Assembly: GCA_965119685.1 (NCBI GenBank)
Contig: OZ221971.1
Span: forward strand, 1,798,001-1,862,000
DNA from: Merdibacter sp965119685
Lineage (GTDB): Bacteria; Bacillota_I; Bacilli_A; Erysipelotrichales; Erysipelotrichaceae
Length of the DNA stretch: 64,000 bases
Direction: 5' to 3'
Positions 1 to 8,321 of this stretch are shown piece by piece. The notes beneath the pieces were generated by a model. The model saw only the letters and a list, made by a program, of their open reading frames with translations. It made no database searches and was not told the origin of the DNA. Both the position numbers and the translations under genes were made by a program. Numbering within the stretch: the stretch's first letter is position 1; each line of letters starts with the position of its first letter.

Positions 1-1087
1 ATGCGATCAAAGCGAGCAGCGGCGCAAAGAGAACAGGCATGCACAGCGCGCACAACACACATGCGTACAACAGCGCATAGAGCTTTCTTAACGGCTGAAA
101 CAGCAAGGTTTGCAGCCAGTAAATCTCATGGAAATAACAAAGCTGCACCAAGATGAGCAGCGGCAGAGAAAAGGCGTTCCCCCGCAGCTTCCCGTTTGAA
201 AAATGAGCCGCAAGACGAAAGAGCAGCGGCAAGACAAAGGTCAGCTCGCTGACGAGATAACTGCGCAGGGATAACGTCAAAAAGATCCCGGCGCCGATCT
301 GATCAGCATTTCGATGAAACAACAGCGCCGCCAAACGAAAACAGAGCACGCGCACCAAAGCATCCGAAAATCCAAACAGCTCCCCCATCGCCAACAGAAA
401 TACGATCGTCACTCCCTTTGCCCTCGAATCACTCAGCCTGCGTTGCAGCCGCTTGTTGAGCGAAAAGGCGAGCGCGGAGAGATGCAGCCCGCTGGCACGC
501 AGAAAATAACTGCCCTCTTGGACGGAGATGCCAAACAGCATGGATGCCGCGATCGAGCGCGGTTCATCCTCCAGTGCAGAGATATGGCGATACAGCATCG
601 CTTTTACAGAAGTACCCTCTTGAACGAGATAGCTCTGCTTCACATTCATCGCAAAATAAATATGACGACGCGCCATGTACTCATCATAATGAAACTGATA
701 GAAATTATGATTTCCTATGATCTGTTCCCATGTTCCCTCCACATAGACAACATCCCCATAGCCCGCATCTTCCAACCCATAGACGACCACCTGCTGTTCC
801 CCGGTATCGGCAATCACGTAAGAGGGATGAACAGAAGTCACAGTGACAAAATCGCTGTTTGGCATGACAACTGTCCCATCGTCAAAGCACTGTGAGATGC
901 TCAGCCATAAAAACAGCAGGAAAAGAACGAGCATCGTCAAAGGCTGCATACGGCGAAACCATAACGCTCCCAACAACAGCGCCACCCGCTGCCACAGCAA
1001 TGGACATCCTATCCAGAAAGCGAATACAAGCGCACAGGCAAGCAGATCCAAACGATCACAAGGTGATCTGATCCTTGATCTTCTCAT
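1..1087 (-). CDS. comEC: ComEC/Rec2 family DNA uptake channel protein, N-terminal part (cut by window edge)
   Basis: Membrane channel that carries transforming single-stranded DNA into the cytoplasm; partner of ComEA. About 362 residues are visible and the C-terminal part, including any metallo-beta-lactamase-like domain, lies beyond position 1. The reading frame is open throughout and encodes two N-terminal hydrophobic stretches, then a soluble OB-like part (residues about 75-160), then the Competence family segment with AASMLFGIS and SGLHLSALAFSLNKRL, followed by several membrane spans. The start chosen is ATG at 1087, which overlaps the 3' end of comEA by 32 nt; a TTG at about 1051 is an alternative. 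The comEA-comEC order is the standard one. Family assignment rests on this order, the membrane topology and the SGLHLSALAF motif. Confidence 0.85.
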   Translation of the reverse strand, partial: MRRSRIRSPCDRLDLLACALVFAFWIGCPLLWQRVALLLGALWFRRMQPLTMLVLFLLFLWLSISQCFDDGTVVMPNSDFVTVTSVHPSYVIADTGEQQVVVYGLEDAGYGDVVYVEGTWEQIIGNHNFYQFHYDEYMARRHIYFAMNVKQSYLVQEGTSVKAMLYRHISALEDEPRSIAASMLFGISVQEGSYFLRASGLHLSALAFSLNKRLQRRLSDSRAKGVTIVFLLAMGELFGFSDALVRVLCFRLAALLFHRNADQIGAGIFLTLSLRSYLVSELTFVLPLLFRLAAHFSNGKLRGNAFSLPLLILVQLCYFHEIYWLQTLLFQPLRKLYALLYACVLCALCMPVLFAPLLALIA

Positions 1088-1535
1088 AGAGCTTATCCCC
1101 GATACCTTTCACCTCTTTGAGCTCCTCCAGCGAAGAAAAGGGATGCTCGTTTCGATAGTCAATGATGCGCTGTGCAATCGCCTCGCCGATGCCATTCAAG
1201 GTGTCAAGTTCCTCCAGCGTAGCCGAATTGATAGAGATCTTCTTCTGCTCGCTGCGCTTGGGAATGACGATCACACTTTCATTGGCCGCGATGTGCGCTA
1301 ACTGCACACCAGAGAGATCGGCGCTCTCCTTCACACCGCCCGCCTGCTGTAAAATCGTCTCGACATCCGCATCCCAAGCAACCTCATACACACCGGGATG
1401 CACGACCTCTCCTTTCACCTCCACCTGCTTGATCAAACGTACAAAATCCTGCGGTGTATAAGGATTGACAAACGATGGCAAAAGGCAAAATCCAAAGAGC
1501 AGCGTCAGTACGATGCCGCCGATCATCTGTTTCAT
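1056..1535 (-). CDS. comEA: ComEA-type competence DNA receptor
   Basis: Membrane-anchored double-stranded DNA receptor for natural transformation. The 159-residue protein has an N-terminal membrane anchor (about residues 5-24), a SLBB domain starting at VEVKGEVVHPGVYEV, and a C-terminal double helix-hairpin-helix DNA-binding domain (INSATLEELDTLNGIGEA, then LKEVKGIGDKLYEKIK). This order and the length match Firmicute ComEA. The ATG follows a GGGGAGGGG ribosome site. comEC overlaps its 3' end. Whether the cell is competent cannot be judged here, because the pilus genes are not in the window. Confidence 0.93.
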   Translation of the reverse strand: MKQMIGGIVLTLLFGFCLLPSFVNPYTPQDFVRLIKQVEVKGEVVHPGVYEVAWDADVETILQQAGGVKESADLSGVQLAHIAANESVIVIPKRSEQKKISINSATLEELDTLNGIGEAIAQRIIDYRNEHPFSSLEELKEVKGIGDKLYEKIKDQITL

Positions 1536-1714
1536 CTCGATCCCCTCCCCCCTCTATATACGTAAAACGACGGAATATCCCTAACGAAGAATAAAAAAAG
1601 CCCCTACAGTGTTGGTGCCTATTTACATACGTCGCCATCAAACCCGACACGCTGTTTTTGGATCATGCCCATCCTCGCATTTCATCACCCAGACACCGCA
1701 TAGACTGACTGGGC

Positions 1715-1740
1715 AAAGAAAAAACCGCGGTTGCGGTTTT
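1715..1740 (-). terminator. Intrinsic terminator after the HAD phosphatase gene
   Basis: On the minus strand AAAACCGC-AACC-GCGGTTTT forms an 8-bp stem followed by more T residues, starting right at the stop codon of the HAD gene. Confidence 0.8.
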
Positions 1741-2377
1741 AAAAGGCTTCAATACAGGAAAGTAACTGTGCAAAGGAATCGATACGGGCATCGTAATGTT
1801 CGACCTCGCCAAAGCCATACGACGCATAAATAAAGGGAATCTGCGCCAGTACACATGCCTCCTGATCTTTTTTCGTATCGCCGATGTAGACAGCGCGCTC
1901 GATTTGATTGCGTTGCATTACCAGACGGATGTTTTCTCCCTTGACCAGATGCGTACGCCCATACATCTCAAAATCGGTAAAATAGGAACCGATCTCGTGC
2001 GCCGCAAACATCGCCTGCACATAGCCGTCGTCGGCATTGGTGACGATCATCAGCGGATGCTCCTTCGCTAACACGCGCAGCGTCTCCTCCACCTGCGGAT
2101 ACAGAATGCCGCCATGCTTTGCGAGGTAGGTGTTTTCGTGTGCCATGCAGCGCTTGGTGATGTCCAAACGCTCTGCAAGCTCCAGCTGCGGAAACAGCGC
2201 ATCGGCAATCTCTTCGATCTCCAACCCCATGATGTTAACGATGTCTTGCTTGGTGAGATAGTTTTCCCATCCCATGCTTTGATACAGGTATTCGTTGTAG
2301 GCCGCCGTCACTGCGTCGGTTGAATTCCACAGCGTGCCGTCCATATCAAAAATCATGCAAATCTTTTCTTGTTTCAT
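1739..2377 (-). CDS. HAD-superfamily phosphatase (phosphoglycolate phosphatase-like)
   Basis: Predicted cytosolic phosphomonoesterase of 212 residues. Motif I is FDMDGTLWNS (nucleophile Asp11, acid/base Asp13), motif II is at IVTNADDGY, and motif III/IV at YIGDTKKDQEA. A helical cap lies between motifs I and II (about residues 20-85), which puts it in the PGP/beta-phosphoglucomutase-like subfamily. The true substrate cannot be told from sequence. The gene has its own GAGGAG ribosome site and lies between two terminators (after greA and after itself), so it may be an independent unit, although no clear promoter was identified. Confidence 0.85.
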   Translation of the reverse strand: MKQEKICMIFDMDGTLWNSTDAVTAAYNEYLYQSMGWENYLTKQDIVNIMGLEIEEIADALFPQLELAERLDITKRCMAHENTYLAKHGGILYPQVEETLRVLAKEHPLMIVTNADDGYVQAMFAAHEIGSYFTDFEMYGRTHLVKGENIRLVMQRNQIERAVYIGDTKKDQEACVLAQIPFIYASYGFGEVEHYDARIDSFAQLLSCIEAF

Positions 2378-2393
2378 AACGATCTCCTCTTGT

Positions 2394-2416
2394 AAAAAAG
2401 CAGCCCGATGGACTGC
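2394..2416 (-). terminator. Intrinsic terminator after greA
   Basis: Minus strand GCAGTCC-ATC-GGGCTGC (7 bp, one G-T pair) followed by TTTTTT. Confidence 0.75.
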
Positions 2417-2423
2417 CTTTCGC

Positions 2424-2912
2424 TTATTTCAGGTCCAGAATTTTTACGTCGTAAGGCTCTTCCACATTGGCGATATGAACGACCTCATTCACCTTGTGAT
2501 CCATCAGCGCGACTGCCAAAGGCGTGATGTTGGACAGCCGCCCGTTGAGCGGGTCCGCCTCGATAGAACCGACAATCGTATAGGTTTCCTCACTGTTGTC
2601 GCTGAGATCGAGGATCGTTACCGTCGAACCCAATGTGACCGCCTTTGAGGAGACTGCCTCCTTGTCTCCTGCGATGATTACCGCATTGGAAATCATGTTT
2701 TCCAGCTCGCGGATACGCGCTTCTACCTGCGCTTGATGATCACGCGCCGCATCATAATCGGCATTCTCGCTCAAGTCGCCCTGTGCACGTGCCTCTTGCA
2801 GCTCTACGATGACCTCCTGACGCACAACATGGATCAAATTGTCCTGTTCCTTTTGCAGCTCTTCCAAGCCCTCTTTTGTGACATAAAACTTATGTTCGTT
2901 TTCCTGAGCCAT
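2424..2912 (-). CDS. greA: Transcription elongation factor GreA
   Basis: Rescues backtracked RNA polymerase by stimulating transcript cleavage. At 162 residues it has the normal family length. The N-terminal coiled-coil hairpin (about residues 1-75) contains the hallmark EARAQGDLSENADYDAARD tip with its acidic pair. The C-terminal FKBP-like domain follows, with VTLGSTVTILD. The start has an AGGAGTGAT ribosome site. It directly follows mltG on the same strand, as in several Firmicutes, which suggests co-transcription. Confidence 0.97.
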   Translation of the reverse strand: MAQENEHKFYVTKEGLEELQKEQDNLIHVVRQEVIVELQEARAQGDLSENADYDAARDHQAQVEARIRELENMISNAVIIAGDKEAVSSKAVTLGSTVTILDLSDNSEETYTIVGSIEADPLNGRLSNITPLAVALMDHKVNEVVHIANVEEPYDVKILDLK

Positions 2913-2978
2913 TGTATCACTCCTATTCGCTCGGTATTATACCATGTTTTACGAGAATTTCAAACTACTATTTCAAGG

Positions 2979-4073
2979 CTAGAACACCAATTCGAGCTCC
3001 TCTTGCAGCTGCAAATGCTCCTCATAGCTCTTGCTGTAATACACCTTGCCTGCATCTCCCTTGACTCCGTTGACATCCGCGATGAAATAATAGTAATCAC
3101 TGCTTTGCGGATGCAGCACTGCATTGAGCGCCTCTTCTCCCGGATTGACGATCGGACCGATCGGTAATCCCTCGTGCAGATAAGTGTTGTAAGGAGAATC
3201 GACGTCCGTGCTTGCCTCACAGGTGCGCCAGCTATCCTCATCAGAGCGATCCAGGTCATCATAAAGCGCATAGCAGACCGTCACCGTCGACTGCAGCGGC
3301 ATACCGCTCTCTAAGCGATTGTAGAAAACGCCCGCGATCATCTGCATATCTGAAGCAGCGGACGCTTCATACTGCACGATGCTGGCTAACGTGATCAACT
3401 CGTGAAGCGATTGTCCGCTGCCGTTGATGTCCTGCTCATATTTCGCATAAATATCCGCAAAATGATCCAGGAATGTTCGGGTGACCTCATCTGCGCTCGC
3501 ATCCTTATCAAAGGAATACGTCTCCGGAAACAGATAGCCCTCCAGTTTTACCCGATATGCATCGTTATTCAGCGCTGCTTCATCCAAAAACGGATAGTCC
3601 TTCGCCAGCGTCTCGATATAAGACGCATCATTCCACAATGCGAGGATCTCCTCATCATCAATGCCTAAGCTCTCCTCGATCTGCTTGGCATAATCCTTTG
3701 CCCAGCGGCCCTCCGGAAAAGTGATCAGCAGCTGGTCGGTACGCGCCTGTGTCGGATCGTTGAGCACCTTTAAAATCTCATCGGTCGACATCTGATCGTT
3801 GAGCACAAAGATACCGGCCATATTCTGCGTCTGATTGGAGATGCGTGCATGCAGGGAGGCAAACGTGCTGCTCTTAATCAACTCTTCCTCTTGCAGGCGT
3901 TTCAACACAACGTCCATTGTCTCCCCTTCCTCGACGACAAAGACGACATCCTGTCTGCGCTTATTGACCGGCGACAGCTCGTTGAGATAAAACGCGTAAC
4001 AGCATCCAAGCAACACGACCAACGCCGCCGCAGTGATCAGTGCAATCTTTTTTTTCTTACTCAGCTTCTTCAT
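2979..4073 (-). CDS. mltG: Endolytic transglycosylase MltG (YceG-like)
   Basis: Membrane-anchored lytic transglycosylase that cuts nascent glycan strands near the membrane. The chosen ATG at 4073 gives 364 residues; an in-frame TTG at 4091 would add six residues and has a worse context. A lysine-rich cytoplasmic tail precedes one membrane span (about residues 11-28). The YceG domain shows LEGYLFPETYSF and the catalytic glutamate in SIVQYEASA (about residue 236), with VFYNRL after it. It overlaps the DUF1292 gene by 17 nt, which implies translational coupling in the ireB-ruvX-DUF1292-mltG-greA run. Confidence 0.95.
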   Translation of the reverse strand: MKKLSKKKKIALITAAALVVLLGCCYAFYLNELSPVNKRRQDVVFVVEEGETMDVVLKRLQEEELIKSSTFASLHARISNQTQNMAGIFVLNDQMSTDEILKVLNDPTQARTDQLLITFPEGRWAKDYAKQIEESLGIDDEEILALWNDASYIETLAKDYPFLDEAALNNDAYRVKLEGYLFPETYSFDKDASADEVTRTFLDHFADIYAKYEQDINGSGQSLHELITLASIVQYEASAASDMQMIAGVFYNRLESGMPLQSTVTVCYALYDDLDRSDEDSWRTCEASTDVDSPYNTYLHEGLPIGPIVNPGEEALNAVLHPQSSDYYYFIADVNGVKGDAGKVYYSKSYEEHLQLQEELELVF

Positions 4074-4311
4074 CTTCGACAAACGCTCCAATCACTTCCT
4101 CGATCATCGCCCACTCCTCGTCGCTTTCGATCGGCAGCAGGCTGCCCTCCTCATCATAAGCCGAGGCATACACCTCGCCCTCTCCTTGATCAGGGTCCTC
4201 AAAGACGACATATTTGCGCTGATACTCCTCGTTATCAAAGGTGAACAGTATCGTCATGCGCTTCTCGTTTCCGTTTTCATCCACTACATAAAGACTGTTT
4301 GAATCCAGCAT
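4057..4311 (-). CDS. DUF1292 family protein
   Basis: Short acidic cytosolic protein (84 residues) of unknown function. The DUF1292 family is regularly found next to ireB and ruvX in Firmicutes, as here. The fold is a small beta-rich domain with the family pattern 'ENGNEKRMTILFTFDNEEY' near residue 10 and VYASAYDEEG further on, ending in an acidic tail (EDEEAE). The start is set at the second ATG because AGGAGG sits 6 nt before it and touches the first ATG. Its 3' end overlaps mltG. Confidence 0.85.
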   Translation of the reverse strand: MLDSNSLYVVDENGNEKRMTILFTFDNEEYQRKYVVFEDPDQGEGEVYASAYDEEGSLLPIESDEEWAMIEEVIGAFVEDEEAE

Positions 4312-4344
4312 AAGCATCCTCCTAATTCATAGAAAGGGGCCTCA

Positions 4345-4767
4345 TCAGCCCCTGTTTGAATAATCCAAATAACTTTGAAGTATTTGAACCGCAGCCATCT
4401 GATCAATGACTTTTTTTCGTTTCTTGCGGGAAACGTCTCCCTCTAACAGCACTCGGTTGGCGGCAACCGTCGTCAGTCGTTCATCCCACAGCACGACCTT
4501 GGCGCCGCTTTCCTCTAAACGCTTTGCAAATGCGATCGAGATTTCTCCCCGCTCACCGACATCGCCGTTCATGTGCTTGGGCAAACCCAGTACGATCGTG
4601 TTTGCACCTTCCTGCTTCGTCAGCGCCATCGCCTGACTCAGCGCGTCCTCATAGTCATCACTCGCAAAGCGAATCGTTGTCAGCGCGCGGGCGATCATCC
4701 CCAAGGGATCGCTGATGCTGACACCGAGCGTCTTGCTGCCGAGGTCAAATCCCAGCAGTCTATTCAT
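4345..4767 (-). CDS. ruvX: Holliday junction resolvase-like protein RuvX (YqgF)
   Basis: RNase H-fold nuclease family implicated in pre-16S rRNA 5' end maturation and, by fold, in junction resolution. The 140-residue protein begins GFDLGSKTLGVSISDP (first acidic residue of the active site), has the conserved LGLPKHMNGDVGER and ends with DERLTTVAA and DQMAAVQILQSYL, all diagnostic. Its ATG overlaps the ireB stop region by 8 nt and uses the GGAGG inside ireB as ribosome site, so the two are coupled. Confidence 0.96.
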   Translation of the reverse strand: MNRLLGFDLGSKTLGVSISDPLGMIARALTTIRFASDDYEDALSQAMALTKQEGANTIVLGLPKHMNGDVGERGEISIAFAKRLEESGAKVVLWDERLTTVAANRVLLEGDVSRKKRKKVIDQMAAVQILQSYLDYSNRG

Positions 4768-5017
4768 TTTCCTCCAAGTATGCTCTTACGAGCTCCTCGA
4801 TGATTTCATAGCGCTCTACGCTTTGAATGATCGTACGGGCATTTTTGTGCGAAGAGATGTAGGCAGGATCGTTAGAGATCAAATATCCGGCTAACTGATT
4901 CACAGAATTGTAACCCCGCTCTTCCAAGGCCTCCTGAACCAAACGCAGCACATGCTTGATCGTATCGCGTCTGAGATCCTCCGAACGAAACGACATCGTC
5001 TCAGTAATATCCTTCAT
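4760..5017 (-). CDS. ireB: IreB family regulatory phosphoprotein (UPF0297)
   Basis: Small cytosolic protein; in Enterococcus faecalis IreB is a substrate of the PASTA kinase IreK and tunes cephalosporin tolerance. The 85-residue sequence starts MKDITETMSF and has the family core RDTIKHVLRLVQEALEERGY and AGYLISNDPAYISSHKNAR. The ATG at 5017 is preferred over the one at 5041 because AGGAGG lies 6 nt upstream of it. Co-directional and overlapping with ruvX. The kinase itself is not in this window. Confidence 0.92.
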   Translation of the reverse strand: MKDITETMSFRSEDLRRDTIKHVLRLVQEALEERGYNSVNQLAGYLISNDPAYISSHKNARTIIQSVERYEIIEELVRAYLEENE

Positions 5018-5065
5018 ACGCTTACCTCCTGTTATGTCCATAGCACTATTCTACCCTATTTTCTG

Positions 5066-7702
5066 TTAAATTGAAAGAGTTTCCCTCAGCATATTTTCAA
5101 TGGCCGCAAACGCCTCCGGCAGCTTTTCCGCCTGCTTGCCGCCGGCCTGTGCCAGATCCGGCTTCCCTCCGCCGTTACCGCCGCAGATCATCGCCGCCTG
5201 TTTAACGAGATCACCGCAGCGCACGCCGGCAGCGATGGCTCCCTTGCCCGCACCGGCAACAAAGACGAGCTTGCCATCGTTGATGGCGGCGAGGAATACG
5301 ACGCCGTTTTCCTTTTGCGCCTTGATGTTAGCGGCAATATCCTTCAATGCCTTCGCCTCGACGCCTTCCAAGCGCTCGATCAGCACCTCGCCCTTGCCAA
5401 GGGGACGCAGCTGATGAACGAGATCATTGGCCTTTAATGCAAAGATCTGGTTCTTGAGCTGAGCGCATTCCTTTTGTGCATCCGCAAGCTCTTTTACAAG
5501 CTGCGCGCTTTTTTCCTCTACCTGCGTGATACCTTTGAGCTTCATGTGATGCGCGATGTTCATCAGCGTCTGCTGATTGGCCGCAAATTCCTCATAAGCC
5601 GCATATCCGCTCTTTGCCGTGATACGGCGTACACCGGAGCCGATGCTCTCCTCAGATACGATCTTGCACAATCCGATCTGATTGGTATTATCCACATGAC
5701 AGCCGCCGCAGAATTCACAGGAGACATCTCCCATCGTCACGACGCGGACAACATCGCCGTATTTTTCATCGAACAGCGCCGTCGCATTGCGTTTCTTCGC
5801 CTCTTCGATCGGCAGCTCCTCCTTAATGACCGCATAACCCTGCGTAATGTAACGGTTGACGAGCGCCTCAATCTCTGTCAACTGTTCCTCACTGATTTTT
5901 TCAAAATGGGTAAAGTCAAAGCGCAGGTACTCCGGGCAGTTATAAGAGCCCGCCTGTGCGATATGAGCGCCGATCACCTGTTTTAACGCGCTTTGCAGCA
6001 GATGGGTGCAGGAGTGGTTGGCCGTCGTCTGCATTCGTTTTGCCTTATCCACACACAAATGCAGCGCATCGCCCACATGCAGCGTTCCCTGGGTAACGAC
6101 GACATGATGCAGCGGCTGTCCGTGCGGCGCTTTATGCACCTCGTCTACCTCGGCGGCAATACCGGCGCCCATGATCGTTCCGCAATCGCCGATCTGTCCG
6201 CCGCTCTCCGCATAGAAGCAGGTGCAGTCAAAGATCACATGCCCTTCGTCATCAAGCTGTTCCACATGCTTGCCGTCTTTGAACATCGCGATGATCTTTC
6301 CCTCGCAGCAGAGCTGCTCATAGCCGACAAAGGCGCTGCTCGTTTCAAAATTCATCAGATCCGCCGCCTGTGAACCCATCGAGTTGAGATCGCCGCGCGC
6401 CGCGCGGGCACGCTCTTTCTGCAAGCGCATCTCCTCGTCAAATTCCTCCTGGCACACCTGCAAGCCATGCTCATTTGCAATCTCCGCCGTCAGCTCGTAT
6501 GGAAAGCCATAGGTATCATAGAGACGGAAGACGACCTTGCCGCTGAGCATGCCATCTTTCGCTTTGGCCATCTCTTCACCCAGCAGCCGTTCCCCGTTGG
6601 CTAACGTCTTATGGAAGGTTTCCTCTTCGATACGAACGAGGTTCTCATTATATGCGACCTTTTCCATCAGGTATGGATAGAAATCTTGCATCTGCTCGGC
6701 GACCACCGATACCAGCTGATACATAAACGGCTTGTCGATTCCCAGCTTGATGCCATAACGCACCGCCCGGCGCAGGACACGGCGCAGCACGTATCCGCGT
6801 CCGTTATTGGAGAAGTTCGCACCGTCACTGAGCGCAAAGGTCACAGTGCGGATATGGTCCGCTATGACGCGGTAAGCCATCTTGTACTCCCCTTCATAGG
6901 GATATTTTGCGAGTTTTTGTGTCGCATGGATGATCGGCAGAAACAAATCCGTATCGAAATTCGTCTCACCGCCCTGAATCAAAGATACCAAACGCTCTAA
7001 TCCCATGCCGGTATCGATGTTCTTCTGCGGCAGCTCCTTGTACTCTTTGCGCGGCAATTCCGGCTTGCAGTCATATTGCGAGAAGACGACGTTCCACACC
7101 TCAATGTAGCGGTCGTTCTCGATCTCCTCAAAAAACAGGCGCTCTCCTAACCCCTGCGGGTCATACGCCTCGCCGCGGTCATAGAAGATCTCCGAGTCCG
7201 GTCCGCCCGGCCCCTCGCCGATCTCCCAAAAGTTATCATCGGTACGCAGGATGTGAGAAGGGTCGACGCCGCATTCCTCGCTCCAAATGCGATACGCCTC
7301 ATCGTCGTCGGTATAGACGGAGACGTAGAGCTTCTCCTTTGGAAAGCCGATCCACTTAGGGTCGGTCAAAAATTCCCAAGCGAAGTGAATCGCCTCTTTT
7401 TTAAAGTAATCGCCGATGGAAAAGTTTCCCAGCATCTCGAAGAACGTGTGATGCCTAGCGGTCTTTCCCACATTTTCTATATCGTTGGTGCGAATCGACT
7501 TCTGCGCGTTGGCGATGCGGTTGCACTTCGGCTTCTCCGTGCCGTCAAAATACTTTTTCAATGCCGCCACGCCGGCGTTGATCCAAAGCAATGTCGGATC
7601 GTTGTGCGGAACCAGGGAAGCTCCCGGCTCGATCATGTGGCCATGCTGTGCAAAATAGTCGAGAAACATCTGGCGCACTTGGTTTCCAGTCAACTGTTTC
7701 AT
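5066..7702 (-). CDS. alaS: Alanine-tRNA ligase
   Basis: Charges tRNA-Ala. The 878 residues have the complete class II AlaRS layout: catalytic core with ARHHTFFEMLGNFSIGDYFK and GTGMGLERLV-like INTGMGLERL equivalents (residues 1-240), tRNA recognition region, editing domain with HSCTHLLQSAL and the zinc/cysteine segment CEFCGGCHVDNT, and the C-terminal DHHA1 domain (GGNGGGKPDLAQAGG). The start has a GGAGG 9 nt upstream. It is preceded by a promoter and an Ala-specific T-box, and is followed on the same strand by ireB, although a separate promoter for ireB cannot be excluded. Confidence 0.98.
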   Translation of the reverse strand: MKQLTGNQVRQMFLDYFAQHGHMIEPGASLVPHNDPTLLWINAGVAALKKYFDGTEKPKCNRIANAQKSIRTNDIENVGKTARHHTFFEMLGNFSIGDYFKKEAIHFAWEFLTDPKWIGFPKEKLYVSVYTDDDEAYRIWSEECGVDPSHILRTDDNFWEIGEGPGGPDSEIFYDRGEAYDPQGLGERLFFEEIENDRYIEVWNVVFSQYDCKPELPRKEYKELPQKNIDTGMGLERLVSLIQGGETNFDTDLFLPIIHATQKLAKYPYEGEYKMAYRVIADHIRTVTFALSDGANFSNNGRGYVLRRVLRRAVRYGIKLGIDKPFMYQLVSVVAEQMQDFYPYLMEKVAYNENLVRIEEETFHKTLANGERLLGEEMAKAKDGMLSGKVVFRLYDTYGFPYELTAEIANEHGLQVCQEEFDEEMRLQKERARAARGDLNSMGSQAADLMNFETSSAFVGYEQLCCEGKIIAMFKDGKHVEQLDDEGHVIFDCTCFYAESGGQIGDCGTIMGAGIAAEVDEVHKAPHGQPLHHVVVTQGTLHVGDALHLCVDKAKRMQTTANHSCTHLLQSALKQVIGAHIAQAGSYNCPEYLRFDFTHFEKISEEQLTEIEALVNRYITQGYAVIKEELPIEEAKKRNATALFDEKYGDVVRVVTMGDVSCEFCGGCHVDNTNQIGLCKIVSEESIGSGVRRITAKSGYAAYEEFAANQQTLMNIAHHMKLKGITQVEEKSAQLVKELADAQKECAQLKNQIFALKANDLVHQLRPLGKGEVLIERLEGVEAKALKDIAANIKAQKENGVVFLAAINDGKLVFVAGAGKGAIAAGVRCGDLVKQAAMICGGNGGGKPDLAQAGGKQAEKLPEAFAAIENMLRETLSI

Positions 7703-7722
7703 TTTCCGTTTCCTCCTTACAA

Positions 7723-7933
7723 TAAAAAAACGTCCCCTCTCCAGGAACGTAATCGATACGCGGTACCATCCTAGTTCATCTTGCGATGCCCTCTATGCCG
7801 TTATCCCGCTGACCAGCGTCTGACTCCAAAGTAGCTGTTCTCCCTCATCGTCAGAAAGCTTGCACCAACCGCTTTTTCTCTGCGCTGCCCGATCAGGGGT
7901 ACTTTTCTTTTTCATCGTCAGGTTATCGAACAG
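7723..7933 (-). promoter_or_regulatory. T-box leader with Ala specifier upstream of alaS
   Basis: Transcriptional T-box riboswitch sensing uncharged tRNA-Ala. The antiterminator T-box core AGGATGGTACCGCG lies at 7759-7772 (minus strand). It is followed by a terminator stem pairing CGTTCC with GGGACG and a run of eight T residues. In Stem I the specifier reads GCT (Ala) at 7833-7835, directly before ACTTTGGAG; the ileS T-box in this window has ATC at the same place, which supports the assignment. Confidence 0.92.
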
Positions 7934-7938
7934 TTGTA

Positions 7939-7967
7939 ATTCTAGCATAATCGGCGCCGATAATCAA
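7939..7967 (-). promoter_or_regulatory. SigA-type promoter of alaS
   Basis: -35 TTGATT (7962-7967), 17-nt spacer, extended -10 TGC-TAGAAT (hexamer 7939-7944) on the minus strand, just upstream of the T-box leader. Confidence 0.75.
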
Positions 7968-8087
7968 TCGTTTATGAACAGAAAAAGAGCAGAAACCATA
8001 GGAGTGCAACACATGTGTTATGACTGAATGCATAAAAAGCTAACCCCCTTTTCTTTTTCTGATCTTCACATGCGAAACAATGCCTTC

Positions 8088-8114
8088 AAAAAAAGAGCAC
8101 TGTGATCAGTGCTC
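8088..8114 (-). terminator. Intrinsic terminator ending the mnmA-recD2-small gene unit
   Basis: Perfect 8-bp stem GAGCACTG-ATCA-CAGTGCTC followed by TTTTTTT on the minus strand. The stem starts inside the last codons of the 58-residue gene. Confidence 0.9.
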
Positions 8115-8282
8115 CATGCAGTCGCACACCTTTCGGTATGCGCGGTGCGCTTTACGCGACATCTTCTTTTGGTTTTTGTGCATGATATGCGCCATCTCGT
8201 CAATCTCTTCCTCGTTTGCATAGCCGAGATACGCACCCATCACCAAACCGATGCCCAGCGCTACGATACATTTGTTCATCAT
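8106..8282 (-). CDS. Small protein with an N-terminal hydrophobic segment, unknown function (58 residues)
   Basis: Not recognised. The protein starts MMNKCIVALGIGLVMGAYLGY, a short hydrophobic segment that may insert in the membrane, followed by an acidic stretch (ANEEEIDEMAHIMHK) and a basic tail with HRAYRKVCDCMEH. A strong GAGGAG lies 6 nt before the first ATG, and a clean terminator begins at the stop codon, so translation and transcription signals both fit a real gene. It follows recD2 by about 40 nt on the same strand and is probably the last gene of that operon. The layout resembles small YtxH-like membrane proteins but the similarity is too weak to name it. Confidence 0.75.
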   Translation of the reverse strand: MMNKCIVALGIGLVMGAYLGYANEEEIDEMAHIMHKNQKKMSRKAHRAYRKVCDCMEH

Positions 8283-8321
8283 ATCAACTCCTCGCTGTTA
8301 GTATGCGAAAAGCCTGCTTGA

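Noticed and set aside
314..1301. Plus-strand frames of about 150-190 codons at the left end
   Set aside because: Opposite comEC and comEA, which are clear by motif and order.
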